NCBI GenBank assembly: GCA_000507305.1
Contig: DF239282.1
Location: forward strand, 148,501 to 212,500
DNA: 64,000 nucleotides
Origin: Breviolum minutum Mf 1.05b.01
Taxonomy: Eukaryota; Sar; Dinophyceae; Suessiales; Symbiodiniaceae
Direction of reading: 5' to 3'
A program made the position numbers and the translations under genes. The notes under the pieces were generated by a model. It saw only the letters and a list, made by a program, of their open reading frames with translations, searched no databases and was not told the DNA's origin. Numbering within the stretch: the first letter of the stretch is position 1; each line of letters begins with the position of its first letter. This document shows, in pieces, positions 44,471 through 54,397 of the stretch.

Positions 44471-44872
44471 TCAAAATTCCATTGTTTTTGCAAGACAACT
44501 TTTGATAGCAAGTAATGTCCTTTGAAGAACACGCAAAGGAGCACTACGGGGATTAACACGGCGTGAGAGCCGACTCGGTTTGCCGATAAAGTCTTCCTGT
44601 AACTGATTCGAGAATATAAGTGGGTTTATGGCTTCATGGCCACTCAACCCTTGGGAAAGCAAATCCAGGAATTGATGATTGAAGTAATGGCATTTGGGAA
44701 CGAGGGGAAAACGCCTCAATCCCCGAGACTGGCAAATCCTTGCCAAGCTTGCGTAAAGCCTCAAAAATTTGATGCCTTGTTTTCCAAAAGTAACTGCATC
44801 ATTTGGCCGAAGAAATGCACCATTGTGATATAGCCCAGCAATGCAAGAGTTCACCAATCGCGTAGCTTCAGC
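44471..44872 (-). CDS. Gene E terminal exon
   Basis: Begins after a C-C-A-G acceptor with G as first base and runs 134 codons in phase 0 to TGA at 44471. It contains P-K-C-H-Y-F-N-H-Q-F and, further on, D-F-I-G-K-P-S-R-L-S-R-R followed by P-R-S-A-P-L-R-V-L. I recognise this as the usual C-terminal block of the same dinoflagellate family (P-K-x-H, then E/D-D-F-I-G-K, R-L-S-R-R). The join to the upstream exon closes the frame exactly, which is the strongest support for the gene model. Sequence just past the stop holds a perfect 8-bp hairpin (44425-44447). Confidence 0.78.
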   Translation of the reverse strand, partial: AEATRLVNSCIAGLYHNGAFLRPNDAVTFGKQGIKFLRLYASLARICQSRGLRRFPLVPKCHYFNHQFLDLLSQGLSGHEAINPLIFSNQLQEDFIGKPSRLSRRVNPRSAPLRVLQRTLLAIKSCLAKTMEF

Positions 44873-47794
44873 CTGGCGTGGACGCAGATTGAAACCAACA
44901 TGTCAGGGAAGCATCACTTAGAGAAAGAAGTTGGAAACGCAACCAAAAAAACTAAGCTAAGGCAGACCAAGAACCATCTTCAAGTGTAAAGGATCTGCGG
45001 TTCGACCATCTAAAAACCGAGGAAATGAATCTTCCAACCATTCACACATAAGGCGTGTGTAGTCCCCTTTGGTCCAGCTTCCAGCTGGTTGGTCTTGCAG
45101 GGAGTTGATCCCAAACAATGCTTTCGTCAATCTCTTGTAGTAAGGAGAATGCCTGTACTTTTGGCAAAACATTTGAAAATCAGCAGTCAGTATCTCCAGC
45201 TTCTTTTCTAGGCTAGAAGCCTCGATCAAATCCAAATAGTTTACCGCTGCACTTGATGCAAATGCTTTCCCAATTCCGGAATGCCAATTGTGAAACAGAT
45301 CAAACCGAAAGATGGCTTCACATCGTTCACCGTCATACGAGAAAGGTATTTTGAACAAAGGGCTCAATTCAGAATACGGTTTCAGTAGACCAATCGTTTG
45401 GATCCATGAAGGGGACTCACCAAAATCCTCATATGGAACTGGCTGAACCCAATCTTCTTTTCCTGCACAACACAAGTGACACACCCCTATGCAGGGTGTT
45501 CTGCTGGTTGCTGCAGTGGGCCTCCGATAGAAACTGCGATCAAAATGACCACTCTTGGTCAGGTAAGGCGCATCACCCTTTACCCCCAAGCAGCAGATCC
45601 ACCACTTGACCCCATCAACTACAATTCCGTTGAGAAACAAGTCCCGGAATTCACAAGCAATGACATCGAGCATGTGGTCAAATGATTCTGGGCAATCTCC
45701 GTATAAAGAAATGGGAAGTACACACGTCAGAAAATGAGTTAAATAGGTGTTCAAATGGCCCTTTTCCTTCATACGTTGATCATGTAAGGACCCCATTCCC
45801 AAAACCCCATGGGTGGCCAGCACCATCAACTGACGTTTCTTGTAGCCTCTCCCCTCATCTCCGTGATGCAACACCGGTATCGTTCTGCTAACACACAAAT
45901 CCCCGGCCATATGACGGTCATAGATGATATGTTCCTTGTCCACATGGAAGTAGTGATCCCAAAATTTCAACAAGCGATCTTGAATCTGTAAATGATCCTG
46001 TACACCGACTAGACGTTGAAGTTCGTCATTTTTCAACAGGTGACGAAACCACGTTGAAAAACTAATGTAAGGAAACCGCTTCAATGTTGGCAGATTTGTC
46101 CGTGACAGCCGGATTGGAAGTGATTGCCCAAATGCCCGGAAGACTTTGTGGGCACCAGTTTCACTTTTTTTCAATTTCACGGATGCTAGTGCCTGGCACC
46201 CTTTCGATTTGTGACGCATCCTTCGCGCCTGATTCACCACGTCCACACAACTGACCTCAGCCACCAAGATAACAAGCGACAACATAGATTTCAAGGCTAA
46301 GGGATGACAAGGGATGAAGAGGGAAGAAGGCAAAGGTAGTGCATCACATGGGGTCATGAAGATCCTGTGGCCAGAGAAATTTATGTTAAAGTTTGGGTGG
46401 AGCAAACCAATGTTCAAGTGGAAGTGCTGCAGAGGCAAACGTAGAAGCGATTTTTTCCCACAATCTACTGTATCTCGGATTTCTTGCATGAATTAGCAGC
46501 TGGGGAAAATTAATTTGTCCAACTCACCGAATAGCTTTCAGCGAATCAGCCTGAGCCCCAGCAACATAAACAAAGTAAAAAGGTCGTGGAGATAAATGGT
46601 TAGGACCATCACCTCCCAGTTTTTCATTTCGGCATCCCTTTTCCCCAATGTTTTGGGCTATCAATGATGCTTCCAACATTTGAGCTTCTCCCATGTTCTG
46701 GGTTACATGAAGTAAGCTCATTTCTGAATAATTTCTTTCTTTGTAGTCTTCGAAACGAATTAGAGGGTTGGATGACAACCCGATTTTGAAAATGCATACT
46801 GGACGGCCCATTCGGTTCCTAAAGCATTCAATTTTGGTGCTGCATCTTTTTAAGATTGTTCCAGCTGTAGCTTTCAGCCGCTGAGAACAGGGTAGATATG
46901 CAATTGAAATACCATGGTCTTCAAACATTCGTTCTTGTGCTTCTAAGCCTTCAGACTTCTCACAAGTAGATCTTAATGACACAACTGATGCAGAGGAAAG
47001 TAGATGGGAATGGTTGCGCTGCGACAAGTTTTGTTCCTTAGATATGTTCCAAACATGGCACAAAAAGAGAATAGCAGTTTTTTCCCTACAGAGACCTTAA
47101 GTGCTAAGACCTCAAAGAAAAAATGTTTGACTTTTGGTTCTTAATGTAGCCAAACTTCAGGGCCCAAAGGACGACTTGTTTTCAGCTTCTTTTCACATGG
47201 CGAAGGTTGCAACTCTTTGTCGGACCCACATAAAAACCTCAACTGGTAAGTCACTTCAGGGCCAATAAAAATCACCTCAAATATCTTTAAAAAGCACTTA
47301 ATGGGGCCATAATTAAACCAAAAAAACTTCTTAGCCAAAGCCAGGGAACTCTTCTGAAAAGGGTGGACACCTTAAAACCCCTGTATGGGTGCACTTATAC
47401 GTTAGGAGATCTCGCAACTCTTCTTCTGCATTGCTGCGCTTCCGTAGCAATGGCATAACTTTTAGAGGGCCAGCAGTAGTACGACTCATGTTTGGTCCAA
47501 AACAGCAGTGGTAGAAACTTGCGCAATATGTTGGGTTTTCTTTTCTAACATGCGGTAGATGATGACATTCCTTAAAAAGAAGGACCTAGTGATTTACTCA
47601 CAAGGTGGCCACACATGCATCCCCCAGCCCAAGTTGTTTGGAACCCCAGCGCCAGATCCAACCATCGAAGCAAAGCCGTCAAGCTCAGGCTCAACATGTG
47701 CGTCACCTGGCATGGACGCGGTCTGTCGTGAGGTGAGGAATGGGCTTGATGTGAAGGGGTCATTCAACAGGCCTAAAGCAGAACGATCGGACAT
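44471..47794 (-). CDS. Gene E: dinoflagellate G-D-E-G-R-G family protein (DDE-transposase-like), multi-exon
   Basis: Last gene of the minus-strand run. A start ATG is at 47794 in an exon 47602-47794 that ends at a clear GTGAGT donor. Supported later exons are about 47371-47500, 46528-47036 (GIY-YIG-like), 44975 to about 46285, and 44471-44872 (stop TGA 44471). The last two join in phase across a 102-bp GT-AG intron (44873-44974). I recognise the protein as a highly expanded dinoflagellate family of unknown function. Its motif order (H-G-D-E-G-R-G, K-G-D-x-P-Y-L, C-x2-C, D-L-F-H-N-x-H) resembles CACTA/Plavaka DDE transposases, which is inference. Junctions among the first three exons and at the 46.5-kb join are not resolved. 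It starts 705 bp after the stop of gene D on the same strand. Whether it is intact or a pseudogene cannot be decided here. Confidence 0.7.
44975..46285 (-). CDS. Gene E core exon: H-G-D-E-G-R-G / K-G-D-A-P-Y-L module
   Basis: The reading frame is open from 46489 to a stop at 44957, and family-like sequence begins near the Met at 46285. Counting residues from 46489, H-G-D-E-G-R-G is at 209-215, K-G-D-A-P-Y-L at 304-310, a C-H-L-C pair at 337-340, and D-L-F-H-N-W-H at 397-403. The donor is placed at 44975/44974 (Met codon followed by GTTCTT), which joins in phase to the exon starting at 44872 and avoids the TAG at 44957. The acceptor is uncertain: the gap to the preceding GIY-YIG-like exon would be only about 40 bp if the whole open frame were exon. 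Candidate acceptors lie near 46290 and 46265. The first ~68 residues of the open frame are probably intronic. Confidence 0.72.
46528..47036 (-). CDS. GIY-YIG-like exon of gene E
   Basis: A 509-bp exon with acceptor ...C-T-A-A-G before 47036 and a GTGAGT donor after 46528. In the frame from 47063 the sequence shows F-K-I-G (92-95), then Arg103, then L-E-A-S-L-I with Glu131, then G-C-R-N (143-146) and G-G-D-G (150-153). This order (K-I-G-x-S...R...E-x2-L-I...N...G-G-x-G) is the layout of T5orf172/MUG113-type GIY-YIG nucleases, where the Arg and Glu are catalytic. The classical G-I-Y and Y-I-G motifs are not clear, so this is a similarity call by eye. In other dinoflagellate proteins I recall a comparable F-K-x-G-x-T...E-x2-L-I...N...G-G module. 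It precedes the DDE-like exon directly. An alternative is that it ends its own gene at TGA 46524. Confidence 0.5.
47371..47500 (-). CDS. Probable internal exon of gene E (Lys/Arg/Glu-rich)
   Basis: One frame reads cleanly with charged, coding-like composition (includes V-M-P-L-L-R-K-R-S-N-A-E-E-E and L-R-D-L-L-T-Y-K). It ends at a possible A-G/G-T-G-T donor near 47371. The upstream acceptor (about 47500, after G-C-G-C-A-A-G) is weak and the phase with the first exon was not closed. No domain recognised. It lies between the start exon and the GIY-YIG-like exon of the same strand, so it most likely belongs to gene E. Confidence 0.35.
47602..47794 (-). CDS. Gene E probable first coding exon
   Basis: Starts at ATG 47794-47792 after an A-rich stretch and reads 64 codons plus one base to a near-consensus donor (G-T-G-A-G-T-A-A-A). 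The product is Ser/Pro/Gly-rich (begins M-S-D-R-S-A-L-G) with no domain I recognise, plausibly a disordered N-terminus. An in-frame extension upstream of the ATG exists but composition favours this start. The downstream partner exon must begin with two bases; candidates at about 47240 fit that phase, while the exon at 47371-47500 fits less well. Confidence 0.45.
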
Positions 47795-48498
47795 GCCTTT
47801 TCTTTTTTTACCCCAAACGCTACACATCCATGGTCTGCACAGATGATGTCCCCCACCACGATAAGAAATCGCGAAACTTCAGCATTACTGCTATCAGTGT
47901 GAAAAGGTTGGCAAAACATTTGCACGTATTCGCACAAAAGCTTAGCACCACTTGCCTAAAGAAAGTCAGTGAGAACTTCCGCAATGAATTTAGATCCGGC
48001 CAAAAGTCAACGGGATCACTGTGACTCCGCAGATTTCTTCAGGACCCTTTCCAATGCCCTTGGTTTTTTAGTTATGTCCAGGAGTCCAGGAATGATTTAT
48101 TTCATTGAATCTATGATGCTGTTTGCTTTCAAAATGAGAACCTGCCAAAAGATTAAAATTCCAAATGCATCAGTAATCATCAGTAATCATCCGCCCTATT
48201 GCAGGCCAGTATCCTTGCTTGAGCTTCTACAGATGCCAACGCAGAGCTCCTGCAGGCAGGTTGCAGGCAGGAAAAAAGAAAATCAGAAGGAAGTAAATAT
48301 GGATATAGAGGTTGAAAGTTAGGGCATCAGTGAGGGATATTGAGCAGAGTTGCCTCTCCATTGCAGCGTTCATTGCATTCTCGACTGTTTTTGCTGACCT
48401 TCCGAAGGGGTGAGGGGATGGTTTGCTGAAGTACGATTTGTGGTTCACCAATCTACAAATTCCAACTTCTAAATTTCAAGAGGTTGTGTTGAGCTGAG

Positions 48499-51400
48499 TC
48501 ACTCTTGTGTACGGGGGCTTGACTTATCAGCAACAGCACGGGCAGCTGCCAAAGCATCATAAGCCGCTTGTGTGGCATCCAACTTATCCTCCATGGACTT
48601 CAGACACCTTAAGATGACACGAATAGTCTTGAGTTCATTACCGAATCAAACTATGGCCTGGCATTATCATATTTATCATATTGGCTTAGCATATGAAATA
48701 ATAACCAGGTCAGTCACTTCCCAACCCGGGCGGCATTAATACCAGTGTTGTGGGCATCCAACTTTGAAATGAGCTCCATGGTCTTTGCCATCTTGTTCAG
48801 CAATGCATCCACGAAGGTTTGCTCTGCCTCAAGTGCCTGGGCAATCGCTGCACGGGACCCTGGCCAAATGGGAAGGGATCATCAGCAAGACATTTAGACT
48901 GTACGAAATAGCCATGTTGCAACTTAAATTATACAAGGTGATATTAAGAACAAGGCACTGCTTCATTACTGGACATATCCCTGACATCTTCTGGGACATC
49001 CTTGGATTCTTTCGGGGCTGCCATCTTCCAGTCACCAGAAAGTGAAGGGCCAGATGCAGCCTACACAGATTCATTTTGCTGAGCAGGGATTTGGCTAAGG
49101 GCGTAAATTTTGTTTGATATCATTTTGATATCCTAGCTACACATGTTGGCAAATGAAGGTTGGCCTGAGAAGTCTCGGTATGTTCTTCGGTCTCGGTGTT
49201 CGTCCTTTTCTTGGACTCCAAATCTTTGAAATCAACGTAGTACTTGTCCCGTTTGGAACTGTATTTGTCTTTCCTGAGAAAAAAGTGCGGTTAATGAGTT
49301 GGTTGTTTGTGTTTGATTCGTTGTGATTTGAGTGGCGAGGAGTTGGGCCAACACCCCCCCACAACCCCAAGCCAAGTCTCTTCACCAGCTCCTTGTGTTT
49401 CTTGCAATACGCAACCACATCTTTGATGTAGAGCCTTACTGTCAATAAGGGCTGATATTCAAGTATTATGTGGATTTAGGTTGAGCTTGCTCAGACATAT
49501 TATCATATGTATCATGGACCTTTGTAGGTTGAGTGTAGATTTAGGCTAAAGTCTGAAATCGTGTTTTCTACTGATGCTGCCAAAAGTCTTTGACCATTTC
49601 AACTCTGAAACCATTTGTTCCTCGTTAAACCATCCGGAAAGGACTTGTTGTTCTTCCTCCTTTTTCTTCACGAATGTTTTTTTGACATAGGCCTTGAACT
49701 TTTCCTGAAGGGACCATGGGCGCCCCAAACAGCACTTAGTAGCCCCAAACAAAGGAGCAAGTAACACTGTTGGGATCCAAATCAGGCTCCCTTATTGTGT
49801 TGAAAACAGTTCATTTTTGTCCCCCCCAAAACTAGCCTTGTCCATGTTAACCTTGTTCACCAAAACGTCCAAGAGTTGTTCTCTTCCATGGCCGCCCAAC
49901 CTCCACTGGTCATGCACCTCCTTTGGCACTTGAATCTTGCCAGATGGCTTCATCTCGCATATCCTTCTGAGCTTGGCGTTCTGTTGGTTAACCAATCTTT
50001 TCGCCTCCAAGGCCTCTTGCCGATTGGAAAGGATCGGGTTGGAAGTTGCAGATTGCAGGGAAAGATCAATTTAAAATCTGATTCCATTTTGTTCCAACAA
50101 AACGAACACTTTTTGTTTTCCAAGACCCTAGCCTCATCATTACCAGATTCATCACCCATACTATCACCATCATCCCCATCACTCTTCCCATTTGCACTGT
50201 GCTTCTCGGAGATGGTCGGACCAGAAGGGGATCGATTGGGAATAATAGAAGATTTAGGGGTGGATGGTACATCAGGTTTGGAGGCCGAAGGTGCACCAGA
50301 CATTGCTGCAATCATCTCAGTAGCTTTTGCCAGTTGGGCTTGTAGATCTGCAACACGTGCCTACAATATCTTAAGGGATGTTGGTAGGGGATACTACCTC
50401 CAATGGTGTGGAATGATATGAGACTGTGGTTAAAAAAAACTGAAGAAATAAAAACATAAGGGACCATTTTCAGGGATACTACTCGTTCCAAATAATTTAT
50501 ATATTAGTGCGGCCTCTGAAGCGGAGACAGCTGGATGGGCAACGGAAGGCGATGTAGGAATTGTAGGAGGCATGGAAGGTGGTCTACACGTGCTTTTTGC
50601 AGCGACCATCTTTGTTCCACCCTTCCCCTGCCAAAACCGAACAAGTTATGATGATTTAAAATGGTTCCCAAAACCCTTGAGTCAAGACTGTCCATGCTCA
50701 AAAACAGCTGAAAACAAACATTCTATTCACACACTCACCCATTCGGCACCATTGGCCTTGTTCGCTACACAAGGCCTCTTTGCCGAGGATTCCGAAGTTT
50801 CCGAAGAAGGACTGCTGCGCTTGCCAATGGAAAGAGCTAGTTCTTCCTCTGAAGCCTCATTATGCAGGGCATGCCGGGAAAGACAAACTCCATACGTTCC
50901 ATTACAACAACACTTCATAATCTCAATTTATGGAACTGCCACATGTGAAAATATTGTTTGACCAAAAAAGGCGAGAAACTGGAATCGTATCAGATTCTGC
51001 CAGTGAAGCCGGAGGGGAGGTGACCTGAATCATGACATGGAGACACCATCAAATTCCCCCCCACAACGCCAAAGTAAAGTGATATATTCTAGAGCTGCAG
51101 CTGCAGATCTTTAGATATCGACCATCCATACAGATTCACCATATACATCTCCCAAACCATTCCACACTTCAGAGCCTTGGAAGAAGGACTTGGTGTAGCG
51201 ATAGCAGGGGATGTACTCTGAAGCTGAACCGAGCTCATTTGCTTCCGCAACACCTGCTCAGGAACGACATGACTTGTTCTCCACAAGTTAGAGCATGTCA
51301 AGCCCATAGTTTGATTCATCACCAATCATTTCAGGCACCTAAAAAAAGAGGTACATTGTCCATGCTTATGTAAGGGAAACTACACCCCCTAAAATAGCTG

Positions 51401-51778
51401 CATGAGGTTCAGTTCCTCCATGTTAGGCATTTAAAACTTTTGGTTATTTCAGGGGCCACTATATATGACGTTCGGGGTCTGTGGGTAAGGTTATATTCAA
51501 TGTTCTCTTGGATAACAATTGAGATGTATGTTTCATAATAATTTATATTAACAAAAGCACAGTGACACCCCCAAGTGGAAAACCACCCTGGCCATCATAT
51601 ATTACCCGGCCTGTATACGGGCCTTCAACTGGTCAGCGTATGCACTAACAACCTGAGGGTCGCCTGTTTGTTCTACCTTAGAAGCTAGCAGCTTAGCATT
51701 CCCTGTCTCCAACTCCGAACAGGACCAGGCTTTAGAAGCCACCTTTGGCAAAGCAGGTTTTACCGAAGGGGTGGGCAT
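48499..51778 (-). CDS. Gene D: basic multi-exon dinoflagellate family protein (G-W-F-x-E-E-Q-M)
   Basis: ATG at 51778 in a C-C-A-C-C-A-T-G context; stop TGA at 48499. Exons that read in phase: 51606/51609-51778, ~51166-51253, 50739-50855, 50514-50627, 50127-50360, 49837-50013, 49572-49704, 49381-49438, ~49141-49273, ~48960-49024, 48726-48859 and 48499-48627. The middle carries V-P-K-E-V-H-D-Q-W, then S-G-W-F-N-E-E-Q-M-V-S-E-L-K-W-S-K, then V-V-A-Y-C-K-K-H, a block I recognise from many dinoflagellate predicted proteins of unknown function. The N-terminal third is Ser/Pro/Thr-rich and acidic, the C-terminus is helical and Ala-rich. Several donors are GC (50513, 49836), and one looks like GA (49380). 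It follows gene C by 483 bp on the same strand. Two early junctions (51.2-50.85 kb) do not close by phase. Confidence 0.68.
49572..49704 (-). CDS. Gene D exon with the G-W-F-N-E-E-Q-M motif
   Basis: Acceptor C-T-T-C-A-G before 49704, donor GT after 49572, 133 bp. It encodes a Lys-rich segment (K-K-T-F-V-K-K-K-E-E-E) and S-G-W-F-N-E-E-Q-M-V-S-E-L-K-W-S-K. The single base left over (A) joins the T-A at the start of exon 49381-49438, giving an uninterrupted frame into L-Y-I-K-D-V-V-A-Y-C-K-K-H. The pattern suggests a small helical DNA- or protein-binding domain, but no named domain is claimed. Confidence 0.68.
49837..50013 (-). CDS. Gene D exon with V-P-K-E-V-H-D-Q-W motif
   Basis: Fifty-nine codons in phase 0 between a G-A-G acceptor and a GC donor (A-A-G followed by G-C-T-A-G). 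Begins with a short coiled-coil-like stretch (E-A-K-R-L-V-N-Q-Q-N-A-K-L) and continues with K-I-Q-V-P-K-E-V-H-D-Q-W, then G-G-H-G-R-E-Q-L. In the dinoflagellate family I recall, V-P-x-E-x-H-x-x-W followed by G-G-x-x-R-x-x-L precedes the G-W-F block, exactly as here. Reading through the GC donor would instead end at TAA 49792. Confidence 0.65.
50127..50360 (-). CDS. Gene D exon, Ser/Pro/acidic linker
   Basis: Seventy-eight codons in phase 0, opened by T-T-G-T-A-G/G. Starts with a helical heptad-like stretch (A-D-L-Q-A-Q-L-A-K-A-T-E-M) and continues into low-complexity Ser/Pro and then Asp/Gly-rich sequence (G-D-D-G-D-S-M-G-D-E-S). Likely a disordered linker between the N-terminal region and the V-P-K-E-V-H block. 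Joins directly to exon 50514-50627 (GC donor) and 49837-50013. Confidence 0.6.
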
Positions 51779-52260
51779 GGTGGAAAAGCTATGGTGGGCA
51801 AGATTTTACAAGTGCATAAGATGATACAAAACTGCAGAAATGGGAAAATGTGATGAAGCTGTATCACGGCGATGGTACAGCTTATTTCTTTTTCTGCCAA
51901 AGTTCCCTCATATATGTACCAGCAAACTACTTAGAATGCACACTGGCTATTCTTTCCTGGCCAAATGGTATTCAAAATGCTCCAAAACATTTTAAAACGA
52001 TAAAAAAACACATATGTTCAATTACGGGAAATTTACGTGTTTTTTACGTAATCCTTACGGTTTTTTACGGGTTATTTACGCATATTTACGGGTCGTTTAC
52101 GGATTACGGATTTTCTACGGGTCAAATCAATATGAAAACCAAGTTTTTCACATGTGTTCTTTTTTCGAATTTTCCCATCATAATCCAATATTTTCCTATG
52201 AAAAGTACTTGTTCTAGGAATCGAAAAGCTGGTAAGTAAATGATACTTCTTGGACCAGGC

Positions 52261-54293
52261 TTAGAATAGATGTTTCCACTCCGCTGGCACCATCAGGCTT
52301 TTGTTGCCACGTAAATATATGTACACCTCTTCGAGACATGCATCTAACCAAGGGTCCGTAAACTCCCATTCCTCAAAAGCTTTCACAGAATCCCATACCA
52401 CGGGTTCTGGCGCCACAGGTGCGTGCTGTTTCACATCTTGAAGGAGGCGAGGAATGAGTCGCACAATCCGTAAGCCAAATCGGTAAGGGTATTGCCTAAG
52501 ATCGCTAAACATATGAAGGACCAGTTTTCACTCACCCAAAAATATTGCTTGCCACTGTGATTTCTCTGGGCCCCCAAATGCAAACCTAAACCCCTAACAT
52601 TTGGGATTCGAACCTTCATTGGGCAAGAAGGGGGCCATTTGCATGATAGTCGCCAATTTGAAATCAAAACCCATCATGTAAGAAATTGGATATCCTTCTT
52701 TTACTACAACTGCAACAAATCCTATACAAAGGGTTACCTTTTTTTCAACAAAAGGGGCCTCATTATTTGCGCAGAAAAGGAAGGTGGAACATCCCCGGGT
52801 CAGTGGTCAGAGGCGGTTGGCTGTTTATGCAACACCTAGCTAAACCACTCCCAAAACTCGAAGAAAAGTTGGGGAGCCGACTTTTTGTTTCTAATCCAAA
52901 GCCTAGTTTCTGAGAAGCTTTCAAAGTCTTCTTGACACCAGTGAATTGTTTTTTTCCCCTTGGTTGAACGCTTCGTCGTTTTGTGCTCTTGGTACTTTGT
53001 GGATGAGTAATCCCATAGCAGTTTCCCAAGGTTCAACAACGCGATGCTTTTTGCATTGCTATACCCAACGTGCCGCTTTGGCGTTGCACTTCCATAGGCA
53101 CCCATCCACCACCTGGTTCGAAATACCTGGAACGTTGATTTCCCATTGGAAGTATTGTTTTAATTGCAGAAAAACACCATAACAAGTATTGATGGATAAA
53201 ATCACCCCCTATACATTGTAAAAGGAATGTCCTGATGGTAAAAAGCTAGGGAGTATTTAGGTGGTCAATTATTATGGCCATCAAAAAAAACACATGCTTT
53301 TCACAACAACCCTAATGACCCTAGTTTGGTCGCAATCAGACTGGGAAAAAGACCACCCAAAATTCACATAAAACTTCCAGTTTTAAATGCAATACTTGGA
53401 AGGAATTTATGGTTTTCAAATTCGGAGCCTTGTATTGTCGTATGAACCCTTGTATCCGTGGGTGCCACTCCAAAATACTTGATGATGGCTGTTCCAGCAA
53501 CCAAGCTCCTCCCATCGCTTCGATCAAAATGAGAAGGATTGCAGTCCTTGGTTTGCGCTTGAGGACCAAGACGGAACGGGGCAGAGTTGGGACTTACAGG
53601 AGAAAACATGAATGAAAAGAACAAAATAGTCTGATTATTTGGATTGAAACCGCTGGCACCCCAAACCTGGATTTGTAGAGGTTAAGTTATTATTATAATC
53701 TTTGGGAGGCTACATCACCATAGTTGTTACTGGTTTTGGGGGAAGATGGAAGATACAATGCAAACAAAAATCCTGGAGGCCATTACGTTGGCCTCCCGCA
53801 CGTACTGCTTCGATTGGTCTCCAAGCGGGTGAGTGATGTGTCGTTGAGATGTATACCGATTTACAACAGTGAAAGAGCTGCACACCACTGCTATCAAACA
53901 TACGAACTTGCAAGGAGAAGCGTTGAGAATTGTAGCCATCGCCAATCTTAGTCCCGCAACAAGTTCCAAAAAATGGTATTGGGCGAGGTCAAAAATATAT
54001 ATTGATCTTTTTGATGGGACCTTTTACTAAGCGTTTCATCCTGAATCCAATCATCCTCGGGTGCTTCAACGGTTAACATACCTCCCCAAATCTTACATAC
54101 TAGACAAAAAATCTTTCAAAAATATCTTCATAAGCAACGCCATTCCTGCTGGGGTAAGCACATCCATAAAGTTTTGCTTTTGTGGAAGAGCCTGATGGTA
54201 GGTGATATCTAAGCTTGCCGTGGAAAAGCCGGCCCCCTTCACGCACGCACTCACGAGGCCTTTGCCAGCGAACAGCTCCACAAAGTCATAGGC
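52261..54293 (-). CDS. Gene C: divergent C5-methyltransferase-like protein, five joined 3' exons
   Basis: Exons 54139-54293, 53773-53946, 53396-53546, 52903-53126 and 52261-52495 join without frame error into about 312 codons ending at TAA 52261. Introns: GT-AG (54138-53947), GA-AG (53772-53547), GT-AG (53395-53127), GC-AG (52902-52496). Motif I-like F-V-E-L-F-A-G-K-G-L is in the first exon. A V-C-S-S-F block in the second exon sits where C5 methylases have P-C-x-x-F-S. E-Q-P in the third takes the place of E-N-V, and F-R-T-R-W-W-M-G-A-Y-G follows. This suggests an S-adenosylmethionine Rossmann fold of the DNA C5-methylase type. The family is widespread in dinoflagellates in my recollection. 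Lack of the exact P-C and E-N-V leaves catalysis uncertain. The 5' exons (upstream of 54293, perhaps to 55.4 kb) are not resolved, so the true gene is longer. Confidence 0.75.
54139..54293 (-). CDS. Gene C exon with SAM-binding motif I (F-A-G-x-G)
   Basis: Acceptor G-C-A-G/G at 54293; 51 codons plus two bases; donor GT at 54138 (G-C/G-T-T-G-C). Encodes A-Y-D-F-V-E-L-F-A-G-K-G, a downstream L-D-I, and then M-D-V-L-T-P-A-G-M-A, which continues in frame as L-A-M-A-T-I-L in the next exon. F-A-G-x-G followed ~15 residues later by an acidic residue after a short hydrophobic strand is the classical motif I/II arrangement of C5 methylases. Confidence 0.75.
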
Positions 54294-54397
54294 CTGCATC
54301 GTGTGTATTTGGGAATGAAGTTGGGTTCATGGGCCATGGGTTCATTCAAAGACAGGGGGCCATAAGTTGAAATATATTGAGCGCATTCGTGATTAAT

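Noticed and set aside
51383-51480. F2-like ends in the gene D region
   Set aside because: Only C-C-C-C-C-T-A-A-A and T-T-T-C-A-G-G-G-G-C resemble F2; arms do not pair well enough.
52014-52217. Plus-strand frame in a T-T-T-A-C-G-G-rich stretch
   Set aside because: The stretch (52020-52115) is a loose repeat of T-T-T-A-C-G; the open frame follows from that repeat and lies antisense to the gene C/D gap.
52597-52621. tRNA B-box-like G-G-T-T-C-G-A-A-T-C-C on the minus strand
   Set aside because: No A box or cloverleaf arms upstream; it lies in an intron of gene C and is probably chance.
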